64,000 nt of DNA, from contig NZ_QFZK01000009.1 in assembly GCF_003415675.1 (NCBI RefSeq), forward strand, positions 94,954 through 158,953. The letters are read 5' to 3'. Numbering within the stretch: position 1 is the stretch's first letter; each line of letters opens with the position of its first letter. Position numbers and translations under genes: made by a program. Shown here one piece after another: positions 28,098 through 37,287 of this stretch. The notes under the pieces are model-generated. The model had not been told where the DNA came from. It was given only the letters and a program-made list of their open reading frames with translations, and did no database searches. This DNA is from Rhodoferax lacus. Lineage in GTDB: Bacteria > Pseudomonadota > Gammaproteobacteria > Burkholderiales > Burkholderiaceae_C.

Positions 28098-28129
28098 AAC
28101 CCCCGGGGGGCTGTTGCTCTCCGGGTGTT
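28098..28129 (+). terminator. Possible attenuator after hcp
   Basis: The 9-base arms at 28098-28106 and 28121-28129 are complementary except for one mismatch and enclose a 14-base loop. No T-run follows. An attenuator after hcp would suit the need for far more Hcp than membrane-complex proteins, but the evidence is only the pairing and the place. Confidence 0.35.
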
Positions 28130-28188
28130 GGCAGACCTTGCCCCCTGCAAATTGCCTCAACACATTGCCCCAAGCGATCGGAGCGGAC

Positions 28189-28743
28189 ATGGACCCACTG
28201 TTGTCAAACCTGCCAGCCAGCGCTGCACGTTGCATTGCAAAGCTGCTGCGCCTGGGTGTGCTCGCCTCGTTGCTGGGCTGGTGCTGCATGGTGCCCGCGC
28301 ATGCGCAGGAGGCCAAGGAGCAGACCAAGCTGATGCTCAGTATCGAGGCGGCACCCGGCGTCAACCCGGACACCAGCCTGCGGCCTTCGCCCATCAAGGT
28401 GCGCATCTACGAACTCAAGGATGCGAGCGCGTTTTCCGAAGCCGACTACTTCAGCCTGGACACCTCTGACAAGATCGCGCTGGCCGCCGACATGCTGGCC
28501 AAGGACGAGTTCATTCTGCGCCCGGGTGAGAGCCGCAGCATCGAGCGCAAAAGCAATGCCCAGACCACGGCCATTGGCGTGCTGGCGGGCTACCGCGATC
28601 TGCCCAACGCCACCTGGCGCACCACCTACAAGCTCAAGGAGGCGCCCGCCGCTTCCTGGATGCGCATGCTGCTACCGGCCAACCGCGCCGAGCTGCTGAT
28701 CCAGCTGCAGCCGCAAGGCATTGCAGTCATCGAAAAGCCCTGA
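28189..28743 (+). CDS. tssJ: T6SS membrane-complex protein TssJ
   Basis: A 184-residue TssJ. The mature domain starts KLMLSIEAAPGVNPD and includes RPSPIKVRIYELKD and LRPGESRSIERK, typical of the transthyretin-like TssJ that binds TssM in the periplasm. Usually it is an outer-membrane lipoprotein. Here the hydrophobic segment ends in L-G-W-C-C-M-V-P-A-H-A, so Trp stands where Gly/Ala/Ser should precede the lipidated Cys, and a signal peptidase I site (AHA) follows. tssL starts 25 bases after the stop, with no room for the tssK normally between them. Confidence 0.9.
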   Translation: MDPLLSNLPASAARCIAKLLRLGVLASLLGWCCMVPAHAQEAKEQTKLMLSIEAAPGVNPDTSLRPSPIKVRIYELKDASAFSEADYFSLDTSDKIALAADMLAKDEFILRPGESRSIERKSNAQTTAIGVLAGYRDLPNATWRTTYKLKEAPAASWMRMLLPANRAELLIQLQPQGIAVIEKP

Positions 28744-28768
28744 GGCCCACCCAAACCCAAAGGATCGT

Positions 28769-30124
28769 ATGAAAAACGATATTCCATTTCCCAACACAGG
28801 CGGCGCATCCGGCGGTGGCGAGCCGGGGTCCGGTTTCCCTGCCATCCAGGGCACGGACGCTGCTTTGGTGTTCGAACCCGGCCCCAACCACGACACCCGC
28901 TTGTCTGACGTGCTGCTGGCTATCGAGCAAAACCGCAACCCATTCTTGGAAGCCGCCAGCGTGCTGCTGCGCAGCCTGGCCGAGTTGCCCCGGGAGCTCC
29001 ATGCCGAGGGCCTGCATGGCCTGCACACGCTGCTCACGCAGGAGCTGCAAACCTACACCCGGCTGTGCGAGCAGGCCAACCTGCGGCGCGACCACATGTT
29101 GGCGGTGCGCTATGCCTTGTGCACCGCGCTCGATGAGGCCATCAGCCAGAAACCCTGGGCCGGTGGCGAGGCGGGCAATACCGGCATGTGGTCCACCCAG
29201 GCCCTGCTCAACCAGTTTCATGGCGAGAGCCAGGGCGGCAAGACGGTGTTTTTGCTGATTGGCCGCCTGGCCAATGCACCTGAAGAGCACATGCCGGTGC
29301 TGGAGGTGATCCACCACCTGCTCAGTTTGGGTTTCATGGGCGACTACCGCGTGCAGGCCGACGGCCACCGCATGATTGAGACCATTCGCCACCGCCTCTA
29401 CACCATGGTGTGGTCCGGCCGTGAGCCCGTGGCGCGCGAGCTCTCGCCGCACTGGCAGGGCGTGGGCCAAGGCAAGTTCAAGCTCTTGCGCTCGGTACCA
29501 GTGTGGGTGTCGGCCAGCGTGTTGGGCTTGGCGCTGTTTGCGCAGTTCAGTTGGTACAAATACGGCTTGCTGAGCCACACCGCCGCAGTTGAAAAAAACA
29601 TCCAGGCCCTGGCCTCGCTGCAGCCGCCGCCCCAGCGCAAGCCGGTCAACCTGAACCTGGCCGCCCTGCTGCAAGCCGAGATTGCCCAAGGCCGCCTCAA
29701 GGTGGATGAAAACGCAGAGCGCGCGCTGGTGGTGTTTACGGGCGACGGCATGTTTGCCGGTGGCCTGGACAAGCTCAGCCCCGGCAGTCTGGCCATTCTG
29801 GACAAGGTGGCCGGCGCCATACAGCAGGTCAGCGGCACGGTGCGCGTCATCGGCCATACCGACAACCAGCCCATCGCCACACCTGAGTTCCCCAGCAACC
29901 AGGCGCTGTCTGAAAAGCGCGCCCAAAGTGTGGTGCGTGTGCTGCAGGCCAAGGGTCTGGACGCCGCGCGCTTGCAGGCCCTGGGCAAAGGCGACAGCCA
30001 GCCCGTGGGCCCCAACACCACCGATGCCGGACGCGCTGCCAACCGGCGCGTGGAGATCGAAGTCAGCACCCTGGATACGGCAAGCGCTGCACAGACAGGC
30101 GCGTCGGCTCCAGCCATTCCATAA
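28769..30124 (+). CDS. tssL: T6SS inner-membrane protein TssL with OmpA-like domain
   Basis: A 451-residue protein. A cytoplasmic DotU domain (about 45-225) contains RYALCTALDEAI and FHGESQGGKTVF; a transmembrane helix (about 237-258) follows, then a periplasmic OmpA-type peptidoglycan-binding domain (about 330-435) with GHTDNQPI and GRAANRRVEIEV. It belongs to the long, peptidoglycan-anchored TssL class. It forms the membrane complex with TssM and TssJ. ATG 28769 follows AAAGGATCGT. Confidence 0.96.
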   Translation: MKNDIPFPNTGGASGGGEPGSGFPAIQGTDAALVFEPGPNHDTRLSDVLLAIEQNRNPFLEAASVLLRSLAELPRELHAEGLHGLHTLLTQELQTYTRLCEQANLRRDHMLAVRYALCTALDEAISQKPWAGGEAGNTGMWSTQALLNQFHGESQGGKTVFLLIGRLANAPEEHMPVLEVIHHLLSLGFMGDYRVQADGHRMIETIRHRLYTMVWSGREPVARELSPHWQGVGQGKFKLLRSVPVWVSASVLGLALFAQFSWYKYGLLSHTAAVEKNIQALASLQPPPQRKPVNLNLAALLQAEIAQGRLKVDENAERALVVFTGDGMFAGGLDKLSPGSLAILDKVAGAIQQVSGTVRVIGHTDNQPIATPEFPSNQALSEKRAQSVVRVLQAKGLDAARLQALGKGDSQPVGPNTTDAGRAANRRVEIEVSTLDTASAAQTGASAPAIP

Positions 30125-30142
30125 ACACAAGGGGAGAACAAC

Positions 30143-33100
30143 ATGCAGGGATTTTTCGCATCACCCGTGGTTCGCGCTATTCTGGCGTTTCTGGCACTCA
30201 TCCTGGTGGCACTGGCCGTCTGGTTCATCGGGCCCTTGCTGGCCTTTGGCGAACTGCATCCATTGGCCAGCGTGGGCATTCGCGTCACCACCATCTGCCT
30301 GATGCTGGTGTTTGTGGTGTTCGCCCTCATGGGCTGGACGCTCAGCGTCATCGGCGTCACCTGCCTGTGCCTGCTGGTCTGGCATGCCGGGCCGCTGCTG
30401 GCCTTTGCCAACTTCCGCCCGCTCGAGCCAGTGTGGGCGCGCGCGGTCACCATCTCGGTGATTGCCTTCATCTACCTGGTGTGGGCCGTCTACACCCTGT
30501 GGAACCTGATCCGCAGCGACGAGGCCTTTGCCAAACGCCTGTTCGGACAGGACAAGGATGCGCCCAAGGCATTGGCCAAAGACGAGGTGCGCGCCATTGC
30601 CGACATTGCCCGCAAGTCGGTGGCGCAACTGCGGCAAATGCACAGCACCATGGCCGGCGGCACTGGCTCGGTGTGGGCGGCCCTGCGCCGGCTGGTGGAG
30701 GGCAAGCGCTACCTCTACGAGTTGCCCTGGTACATGATCATCGGCACACCCGGTGCGGGCAAGACTTCGGCCCTGCTCAACTCGGGGCTCAAGTTCCCCA
30801 TGGCCGAACAGATGGGCACGGCCAGCGCGCAGATGACGCTGTCCCAAAACGCGGGCACCCTGAACTGCGCCTGGTGGTTTACCAACGAGGCGGTGCTCAT
30901 CGATACCGCGGGCCGCTACACCAACCCGCAGGACGGGCGGGGCTTCAAGCGTCTCAACCCGCCCAAGGACGGCGCAGGCCCGGCCGAGCCAGTAGATGCC
31001 AGCGTGCAGGAACAGACCAACGCGGCCGAGTGGAAGGGCTTTCTGGGTGTGTTGCGCAAGGCGCGCGCGCGTGCCCCCATCAACGGTGCGTTGCTCGCGG
31101 TGGACACGGCCAAGCTATTGGGCGATGACGACGCACAGGCCATGGCGCACGCGGCGCAGTTGCGTGCACGGTTGGGCGAGTTGCGCCAGGAGTTGGGCAT
31201 CCGCTTCCCGGTGTATGTGGTGCTGACCAAGACCGATTTGCTGCGCGGCTTTGCCGAGTACTTTGCCAGCCTCACCACCGAGGCGCGCGCGCAGGTCTGG
31301 GGCTTTACGCTGCCCTGGGTGGAGCAGGGCCGGGGCACGCCCAAGGCACTGGCGCCGCAAATCGAGCGTGAGCTCACCGCCCTGCAGCGCCGCGTCTCGG
31401 ATGGTGTGGCCACGCGCCTGCAGGAAGAGTTTGAGCTGGACCGCCGCCAGGCCCTCTATGTGCTTCCGCATGAACTGGCGGCACTGGCGCCGCGTCTGAC
31501 CGCCTTGCTTGATGCCGTGTTCTCCGACTCGCGCTTTGACACTACGCAGCTCACCCACACGCTGCGTGGCGTGTACTTCACCAGCGCCATGCAGTTCGAA
31601 GACCGCAAGGTCACTGCAGACCACCGCGCGCTGGTCCCGCGCCTGAAGCTGGCCCTCGCCGGGTTGGCTGCGCGCCTGGGCGGCAACGAGCCCGCCCCCG
31701 TGTTTGCCATGGTGAATACCCAGGGCCGCGCCAGCAGCACCCGCAGCTTCTTCATGAGCGACGCGCTGACACGCGTGGTGTTTCCCGAGGCGCATCTGGT
31801 CAAGCCCAACCTGAAGTGGGAGGCGCGCTTTCGCCTGCTGCGCCTGGTGGGGCATTTGCTGGTGCTGGTGGCCTTTCTGTGGCTGGCCGGTGCCCTGCTG
31901 CTCAGCCACACCAACAACCAGTCGTACCTGGACGACGTCGGCAGCAAGACCGAAACCCTGACCGACAAGATGCGCGCCCTGGTCAGCCACCAGAACACCG
32001 ACCGCATGATCGAGGTGCTGGGCTTGGCACAAGCCCTGCCCATGCATTCCGGTCTGGACCTGGGTGATCCGTCCGGCGCCTACCTGTATGGCCTGTACGC
32101 CGCCGAGCCCGTGGCCGACGCCGCGCACAGCGCCTATGGTGATTTGCAGGACCGGCTGATCCTGCCGGTGCTGACCCAGCGCATGGAAGCGGTCATGCGC
32201 AGCGCGGTGCAGGCCGGTGACTCCAAAGCGGCCTATGACACCTTGCATGTGTACCTGCTGCTGCACGACAAGGAGCACTACAGCGCATCCCCCAGTGCCG
32301 CGCAGGAAGTGCGCACCTGGGTGCTGACCGACTGGCAGGAAGGGGCTGTGAAGGAGAGCGCCGCCCGTGAGGCAGCCACCCGCCCGGTTGCGCCCATCGT
32401 GGCCCCGCGCGATGTGCTGGCCGCCCAGCCCAAGTCCGAAAAGCTGCTGCCACTCAAGGCTGCCGACAGCAGCCCGGGCCTGGCCGCCAGCTTTGGCAAC
32501 AGCACGGCCATGGTTTCGCACCTGGAAGACATGTTCTCCGGCAAGCGCCTGGTGCAGTCCGCCACCGCACGGGACGAGGCGCTGGTGCGCCAGGTGCGCG
32601 GTTTTCTGGACATGAGCTCCAGCAGCCAGCGCCTCTACCAGCGCACCAAGGCTGCCCTGCTGCCCGACGCGCCGCAAGACTTCACCCTGGTGCGCGCCTT
32701 GGGGCCGCAGGCTGGCACCCTGTTCAGCCGGGCCTCGGGCAAGACACTGGAGAAAGGGGTGTCCGGTTTTTTTACCTATGACGGCTACCACGCGCTGTTT
32801 GCCAAGCGCCTGCCCGAGTTGGTGGCCGTGGCCCAGGCCGATGACGCCTGGGTCATGGGCCGCACCGAAGGCGTACCCGGCCAAAAGAAGCTGCTGGAGT
32901 TTGGCGCCAGTGCCAGCCCCGAGACGGCCGCGCTGACCGAAGAAATACGCCGCCAGTACCTGGAGGATTACGCCGACCTGTGGACCGATTACCTGGCAGA
33001 CCTGCGCATCATCCGCACCGAGGGCGGTGGCTCGCTCGCCTTTGAGCTCAATGTGCTGCGCCAGTTGGCCGCGCCCGACTCGCCACTGGCCCGCCTGGGC

Positions 33101-34378
33101 CGTCTGGTGGCGCGTGAAACCACGCTCTCGCGCCCCCTGCAGACTACCGCCGAGGCCGATAAATCCCTGTTTGACAAGGCCACCGAGCAGCTCGACAAAA
33201 AGACCGCCCAGGTCAGCAAGGACCTCGGCCTGCGGCCCGAGCAGCGCACGGAGCGCATGCTGGTGGACCAACGCTTTTCGGCCCTGCGCGAAGTGGTGAC
33301 CGGCCAGACCGAAGGGGCCGCCATTCCCGGCGGCAAACCGGCACTGGACGGCATTACCAATTTGCTCAACGAGTACTACACCGCGCTGGTGGTGGCCGAC
33401 ACGGCCATCAGCTCCGGCGCGCTGCCACCGGCTGGGGTGGAGGCGGCCACCAAGATCCGCATTGAAGCCGGCAAACTGCCTGCTCCGTTTCGTGAGGTGT
33501 TGCTGGGGGTGAGCGCCAATGGCTCCGACAAGGTGGCTCAGGGCGCGGCGTCCATCCTGCAGGTGCAGGCGCGTGCGCAGATGGACCGGCTGGTGGGCAT
33601 GCTGGCGCTCACCGTAGGCGAGCCCTGCAAGCGCAACATCGCCGGGCGCTACCCCTTTGCCCAGAGCACACAGGAGGTAGAGGTGGATGACTTCAACGCC
33701 ATGTTCGCCGCCGGTGGTGCGGCCGATGAATACTTCACCAAGTTCCTGGCCCCACTGGTGGACACCAGCGCACGGCCTTGGAAGTACAAAAACGCTGCCT
33801 CGGCCCTGGCCCTGGTGGGCACCGAAAGCCTGGCCAACGGGCAAGCACCAGCCGCCGTGGCCAACGGCCCTACGCTGACGGGTGAGTTGCTCAAGCTGCT
33901 GGCAGCGGGCGGGCCCAACCCCGACTTCTTTGCCCAGGTGCAGCAAATCCGCGAGGCCTACTTCAAGGAGCCCGGCGCCAAGCGTATGGCCTGGAAGCTT
34001 GATGTGAGTGTGCAAAGTCTGGACCCTACCGTCACCGAGCTGCTGCTCGACATGGACGGCCAAAGCCAGCGCTATGCCCACGGCCCGGTGCAGGCGCTGC
34101 AGGTGCAGTGGCCCGGCACGCGCGGCGGCACCATGGCCGAGATCAGCGCGCAGCCCCGCATCAAGGCCGACACCTCGGTGATTTCGGTGCGCGGCCCCTG
34201 GGCGCTGTTGCATCTGATGGAGCGCGGACGCATCGTCACCGGTGCCAGTTCCGGGCGGGTGGCGGTGGAGTTCCTGTTCGACAACCGCCGTGCCGTACTG
34301 GAAGTGGGCAGCAGCGGTGTGAACCCGCTGAGCAGCCCCCTGCTCAAGAGTTTCAATTGCCCGCTGCGCGCGATTTGA
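30143..34378 (+). CDS. tssM: T6SS membrane protein TssM (IcmF/VasK) with duplicated N-terminal module
   Basis: A 1411-residue IcmF-type protein. The cytoplasmic NTPase-like domain has Walker A GTPGAGKT at residues 201-208, another membrane helix lies near 566-588, and the large periplasmic region that binds TssJ follows. Its N-terminus is odd: residues about 17-68 and 70-122 form two similar membrane units (GPLLAFGELHPL and GPLLAFANFRPL, offset 53 residues), whereas most TssM proteins have one. The protein is accordingly longer than usual (about 1150-1300). Gene order tssJ-tssL-tssM is standard apart from missing tssK. Confidence 0.97.
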   Translation: MQGFFASPVVRAILAFLALILVALAVWFIGPLLAFGELHPLASVGIRVTTICLMLVFVVFALMGWTLSVIGVTCLCLLVWHAGPLLAFANFRPLEPVWARAVTISVIAFIYLVWAVYTLWNLIRSDEAFAKRLFGQDKDAPKALAKDEVRAIADIARKSVAQLRQMHSTMAGGTGSVWAALRRLVEGKRYLYELPWYMIIGTPGAGKTSALLNSGLKFPMAEQMGTASAQMTLSQNAGTLNCAWWFTNEAVLIDTAGRYTNPQDGRGFKRLNPPKDGAGPAEPVDASVQEQTNAAEWKGFLGVLRKARARAPINGALLAVDTAKLLGDDDAQAMAHAAQLRARLGELRQELGIRFPVYVVLTKTDLLRGFAEYFASLTTEARAQVWGFTLPWVEQGRGTPKALAPQIERELTALQRRVSDGVATRLQEEFELDRRQALYVLPHELAALAPRLTALLDAVFSDSRFDTTQLTHTLRGVYFTSAMQFEDRKVTADHRALVPRLKLALAGLAARLGGNEPAPVFAMVNTQGRASSTRSFFMSDALTRVVFPEAHLVKPNLKWEARFRLLRLVGHLLVLVAFLWLAGALLLSHTNNQSYLDDVGSKTETLTDKMRALVSHQNTDRMIEVLGLAQALPMHSGLDLGDPSGAYLYGLYAAEPVADAAHSAYGDLQDRLILPVLTQRMEAVMRSAVQAGDSKAAYDTLHVYLLLHDKEHYSASPSAAQEVRTWVLTDWQEGAVKESAAREAATRPVAPIVAPRDVLAAQPKSEKLLPLKAADSSPGLAASFGNSTAMVSHLEDMFSGKRLVQSATARDEALVRQVRGFLDMSSSSQRLYQRTKAALLPDAPQDFTLVRALGPQAGTLFSRASGKTLEKGVSGFFTYDGYHALFAKRLPELVAVAQADDAWVMGRTEGVPGQKKLLEFGASASPETAALTEEIRRQYLEDYADLWTDYLADLRIIRTEGGGSLAFELNVLRQLAAPDSPLARLGRLVARETTLSRPLQTTAEADKSLFDKATEQLDKKTAQVSKDLGLRPEQRTERMLVDQRFSALREVVTGQTEGAAIPGGKPALDGITNLLNEYYTALVVADTAISSGALPPAGVEAATKIRIEAGKLPAPFREVLLGVSANGSDKVAQGAASILQVQARAQMDRLVGMLALTVGEPCKRNIAGRYPFAQSTQEVEVDDFNAMFAAGGAADEYFTKFLAPLVDTSARPWKYKNAASALALVGTESLANGQAPAAVANGPTLTGELLKLLAAGGPNPDFFAQVQQIREAYFKEPGAKRMAWKLDVSVQSLDPTVTELLLDMDGQSQRYAHGPVQALQVQWPGTRGGTMAEISAQPRIKADTSVISVRGPWALLHLMERGRIVTGASSGRVAVEFLFDNRRAVLEVGSSGVNPLSSPLLKSFNCPLRAI

Positions 34379-34388
34379 TGGGCGGCCC

Positions 34389-35201
34389 ATGTCTTTTGCC
34401 CTTTCAGAATTCATGAGCAAGCGCTGGTTGGCCGCGCCTCTGGCGATCTGGGGCAAGCTGCCAACGCATGGAGATTTCTTGCGCCACCGCTGCACGCCCG
34501 CGCAAGCCCAGGATTGGCAGGCTTGGGTTGGTAGCGTCTGGAACCCAAGGCATGTATCGCAGTCCGACAAGCGTCCGCTGCGCGCTGTTCCGGGTGAGAC
34601 CGGCTGGCTGACTTTGGAGCCACGCAAGGTGGTGACTGATTTGGGGGCAGTCCCCGTGGCCTTTGTCATGCCGCCCGGGGCTCTGCCTTTTTCGCCGGCG
34701 CACTGTGTACAGGGTGTGATGCTGGCCTCGGAAGACCAGGTGGGTAGACCGTGTCCCCTGATCATCTTTCAACAAATTTCTCCCGCCTGGCTGCGCCGTA
34801 CCTGGTCCGATCCATCGGTGAAGAGCCCGCACGACATGCTGTATTGGTTGGCACGCATTGCCGCCCGTACCCATGCGGCTGAGAAGGACTGGGAGGCGCT
34901 CACCCGCGCGGTGGATAGTGTCTGGCAGGTCCATACGCCCGGCTGGCGCCAATTGGTAGGTGCACCCGTGCCAACGCCAAGCAGCGTGCAACTCGACGCT
35001 CTGTTGCGTAGCTACTGCGCACAAGACACAGCCGATGCTGCCCGCGGCCTGCAAGGTGTGCGGCGCATGCCTTGGGCCACCTGGCCTGAGCAGATTTTGC
35101 GCGCCGACAGACCTGCACACGCCTTCTGGCAGCAGGACATACGCGGCGGCTATGTCAATGCCGGCGAAAGCCTGTCCGCCCTGTGGGGAGCCCGCACATG
35201 A
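34389..35201 (+). CDS. tagF: T6SS-associated protein TagF
   Basis: A 270-residue protein containing IWGKLPTHGDFLRHR, the family signature of TagF (also called ImpM). In Pseudomonas TagF is a post-translational repressor that acts independently of or with the Fha/PpkA phosphorylation cascade; in some systems it is fused to PppA phosphatase, but no phosphatase is present here. Start 34389 is used; an internal ATG at 34413 is possible. It overlaps tagK by four bases (ATGA). Confidence 0.9.
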   Translation: MSFALSEFMSKRWLAAPLAIWGKLPTHGDFLRHRCTPAQAQDWQAWVGSVWNPRHVSQSDKRPLRAVPGETGWLTLEPRKVVTDLGAVPVAFVMPPGALPFSPAHCVQGVMLASEDQVGRPCPLIIFQQISPAWLRRTWSDPSVKSPHDMLYWLARIAARTHAAEKDWEALTRAVDSVWQVHTPGWRQLVGAPVPTPSSVQLDALLRSYCAQDTADAARGLQGVRRMPWATWPEQILRADRPAHAFWQQDIRGGYVNAGESLSALWGART

Positions 35202-36376
35202 ACACAGTACACCTTGCCAATGCAGCGCAGCGGCTGGAGCTGTTGGTGTTGCAGCACCGCGGCCAGGAGGTGGATTTTTCCTGGCAGTGGCCACCCGGAG
35301 CCAGCCTGGTCAGCCTGGATCACGTCCTGTCTGCGCTGGAAGGCGTAGAGCCGACCTTCTTGGCGCAGGTGCAGTCGTGCATATTGCAGCGCACGGGCAC
35401 CGTGCAACAACCCGTTTGGTGCCTGGGCAACCGCAGTGCGGATCTGGTGTGCAGCGTCAACGCACAGGTGTTGGCCGCAGGCAGCCAGCTGAGGCTGGAC
35501 CACGGCGATGAAATCGAGATCGGCTTGCTGCGGCTGCTGGTCTGCCTGGAGCCATCACAGGGTCCATCCGATGTGGCAGACGGGGATGCATCCCGCCCAG
35601 GCGACCGGGCCGCCGAGCAGGGCGACGCAGGCTTTGCGCTGACGGACCTGGACGCGCCCGGCGACACGGTCGCGCTGACCGATGCCCAGCGTCAGGGGCT
35701 CAAGCGTTCGGACTTTGCGGATCTGATTTCACTCGAGCCACAGGAGCCAGCGCCCTCGCTGCAGGCAGCCGCGCCGGTGCTGCACGCCGTGCTCCCCGAG
35801 CCCCCCGATCCGCTTGCAGAGTCCGCAGCCCTTCAGGAGTCTGTGGCCACCAGCTACGCCGAAAAAGTCTCGGGCCTGCTGGCGCAATTCCAGCATGGAG
35901 CGGACCGCCCCGAAGCCGCACAGTCCGAGGTGGATGACCTGCTGAGCTCCCTGCACACCCGCTACCTGGAGAAGCTGCTCAACCCCGAACGCGCCGATGC
36001 CGACGACCAGTGGCAGGACCTTGTACGCGGCACACAGGCCCGCCAGATCGACCCTCTGCAGCACTGGATGCAGGCCGCAGGCAGCAACCCCAGCCTGGAC
36101 GATTTTCTGGGCCAGCAGCAAAGCATTGCCTCGGTAATGCAGGGGCTCGATGGTTTGGGCAATGTGGACGTGCTGGCACCCGAACCCATTGACAGTGTCC
36201 TGCACCTGTTCGCGCCCGAGCACATGCGCAGCACCGCGCAGGACTCGCTGGAGAGTCTGGTCCGGCGCAGCCTGCCGGGCCTGACCCTGCGCGAACACCA
36301 CAGCCTGTCGGTGGACAGCGCCATGCCTTTTACCGGTGGCCAGGAGCTGCCCAATCCCAATCCCCAGACGCCATGA
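35198..36376 (+). CDS. tagK: T6SS-associated TagK-domain protein with FHA-like N-terminus
   Basis: A 392-residue protein. The N-terminal about 110 residues have an FHA-like beta-sandwich look (hydrophobic strands, LDHGDEIEIG loop), though canonical phosphothreonine-binding residues are not clear. The middle is Ala/Pro/Gln-rich linker. The C-terminal half contains VDDLLSSLHTRYLEKLLNPE, which I recognise as the TagK motif described in some betaproteobacterial T6SS clusters. Function is unknown; an FHA-like scaffold for assembly is a guess. Both ends overlap neighbours by ATGA. Confidence 0.75.
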   Translation: MNTVHLANAAQRLELLVLQHRGQEVDFSWQWPPGASLVSLDHVLSALEGVEPTFLAQVQSCILQRTGTVQQPVWCLGNRSADLVCSVNAQVLAAGSQLRLDHGDEIEIGLLRLLVCLEPSQGPSDVADGDASRPGDRAAEQGDAGFALTDLDAPGDTVALTDAQRQGLKRSDFADLISLEPQEPAPSLQAAAPVLHAVLPEPPDPLAESAALQESVATSYAEKVSGLLAQFQHGADRPEAAQSEVDDLLSSLHTRYLEKLLNPERADADDQWQDLVRGTQARQIDPLQHWMQAAGSNPSLDDFLGQQQSIASVMQGLDGLGNVDVLAPEPIDSVLHLFAPEHMRSTAQDSLESLVRRSLPGLTLREHHSLSVDSAMPFTGGQELPNPNPQTP

Positions 36377-37287
36377 AGTCCACTACCTCTCCCATGCTGC
36401 TCAGTCAGCTCAACCCTGACAACAACCTGCAGGATGCCCTGACCCGGCTGGAGTCAGAGGTGCGCAACGCCCCTGGCAGTGCCAGCCAGCGTTGGGCGCT
36501 GGCCGAGATGCTTTGCGTCATGGGCCAATGGGAGCGAGCGTTAAAGCAATTGCAGGTGGGCGCCAAGCTGGTCGATGGCAAGGACTCCCCCTGGCATGCG
36601 AAGGCACAGATGCTGCGCAGCCTGATCCGCGCAGAGGCCCAGCGCACCGAGGTGTTTGCCGGGCAACTGCTGCCGGTGCCGGTGGTGGACCGCCCCTTCT
36701 GGATGGAAGACCTGGCGCGCGCCATTGCTGCCAATGCAAGCGGCGACCATGGGCAGGCCGACAGCCTGCGCAGCGCTGCCCTGGAGCAGGCGCCCACCAG
36801 CGCCGGGGTCTGCGCGCAGCAAGGCGATGGCGCGGATGCACAGAGCAGCACCGAGCAGGCCTTTGCCTGGATCGGGGATACCGACACGCGGCTGGGCCCG
36901 GTGTTCGAATGCATGCTGGCCGGGGGCTACCGCTGGCTGGCCTTTGCCGACATTGCCTCCCTGCAGGTGGCACAGCCCAGCAGCTTGCTTGACTTGGTGT
37001 GGCTGCCCATCACACTGCAGTTGTGCGGCACCCAGGCCGGTGCGCAGGCTCTGCGCGGCTTTGTACCGGCGCGCTACAGCGGCACCGAAAACATCGCCGC
37101 TGAAATTGGCAGCAGCCAGCGCGATGCGCTCATGCTTGCGCGCCTGACGCGCTGGCAGGACGTGGGTGAAACCGGTGTGTTTGCGCTGGGGCAAAAAACC
37201 CTGATGGGCTCCGAAGGCGACATTCCCCTGCTGGGCATACGCAGTCTGCGCATGGACAGTGACCACACGCAGCAGGGGTCGGCATGA
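36373..37287 (+). CDS. tagJ: T6SS accessory protein TagJ (ImpE/HsiE)
   Basis: A 304-residue protein of the ImpE/SciE family. The N-terminal helical repeats (DNNLQDALTRLESEVRNAP) resemble TPRs, and RPFWMEDLARAI and WLAFADIASLQ are visible in the middle and C-terminal halves. In Pseudomonas HsiE1/TagJ binds the sheath protein TssB and connects it to ClpV recycling. Overlaps of ATGA with tagK and tssE suggest tight stoichiometry. Confidence 0.88.
   Translation: MKSTTSPMLLSQLNPDNNLQDALTRLESEVRNAPGSASQRWALAEMLCVMGQWERALKQLQVGAKLVDGKDSPWHAKAQMLRSLIRAEAQRTEVFAGQLLPVPVVDRPFWMEDLARAIAANASGDHGQADSLRSAALEQAPTSAGVCAQQGDGADAQSSTEQAFAWIGDTDTRLGPVFECMLAGGYRWLAFADIASLQVAQPSSLLDLVWLPITLQLCGTQAGAQALRGFVPARYSGTENIAAEIGSSQRDALMLARLTRWQDVGETGVFALGQKTLMGSEGDIPLLGIRSLRMDSDHTQQGSA

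Noticed and set aside
31115..34765. A 1216-codon open frame on the minus strand opposite tssM
   Set aside because: It is a by-product of the high third-position GC of tssM; its translation has no domain resemblance, no start signals, and tssM on the other strand is a clear family member.
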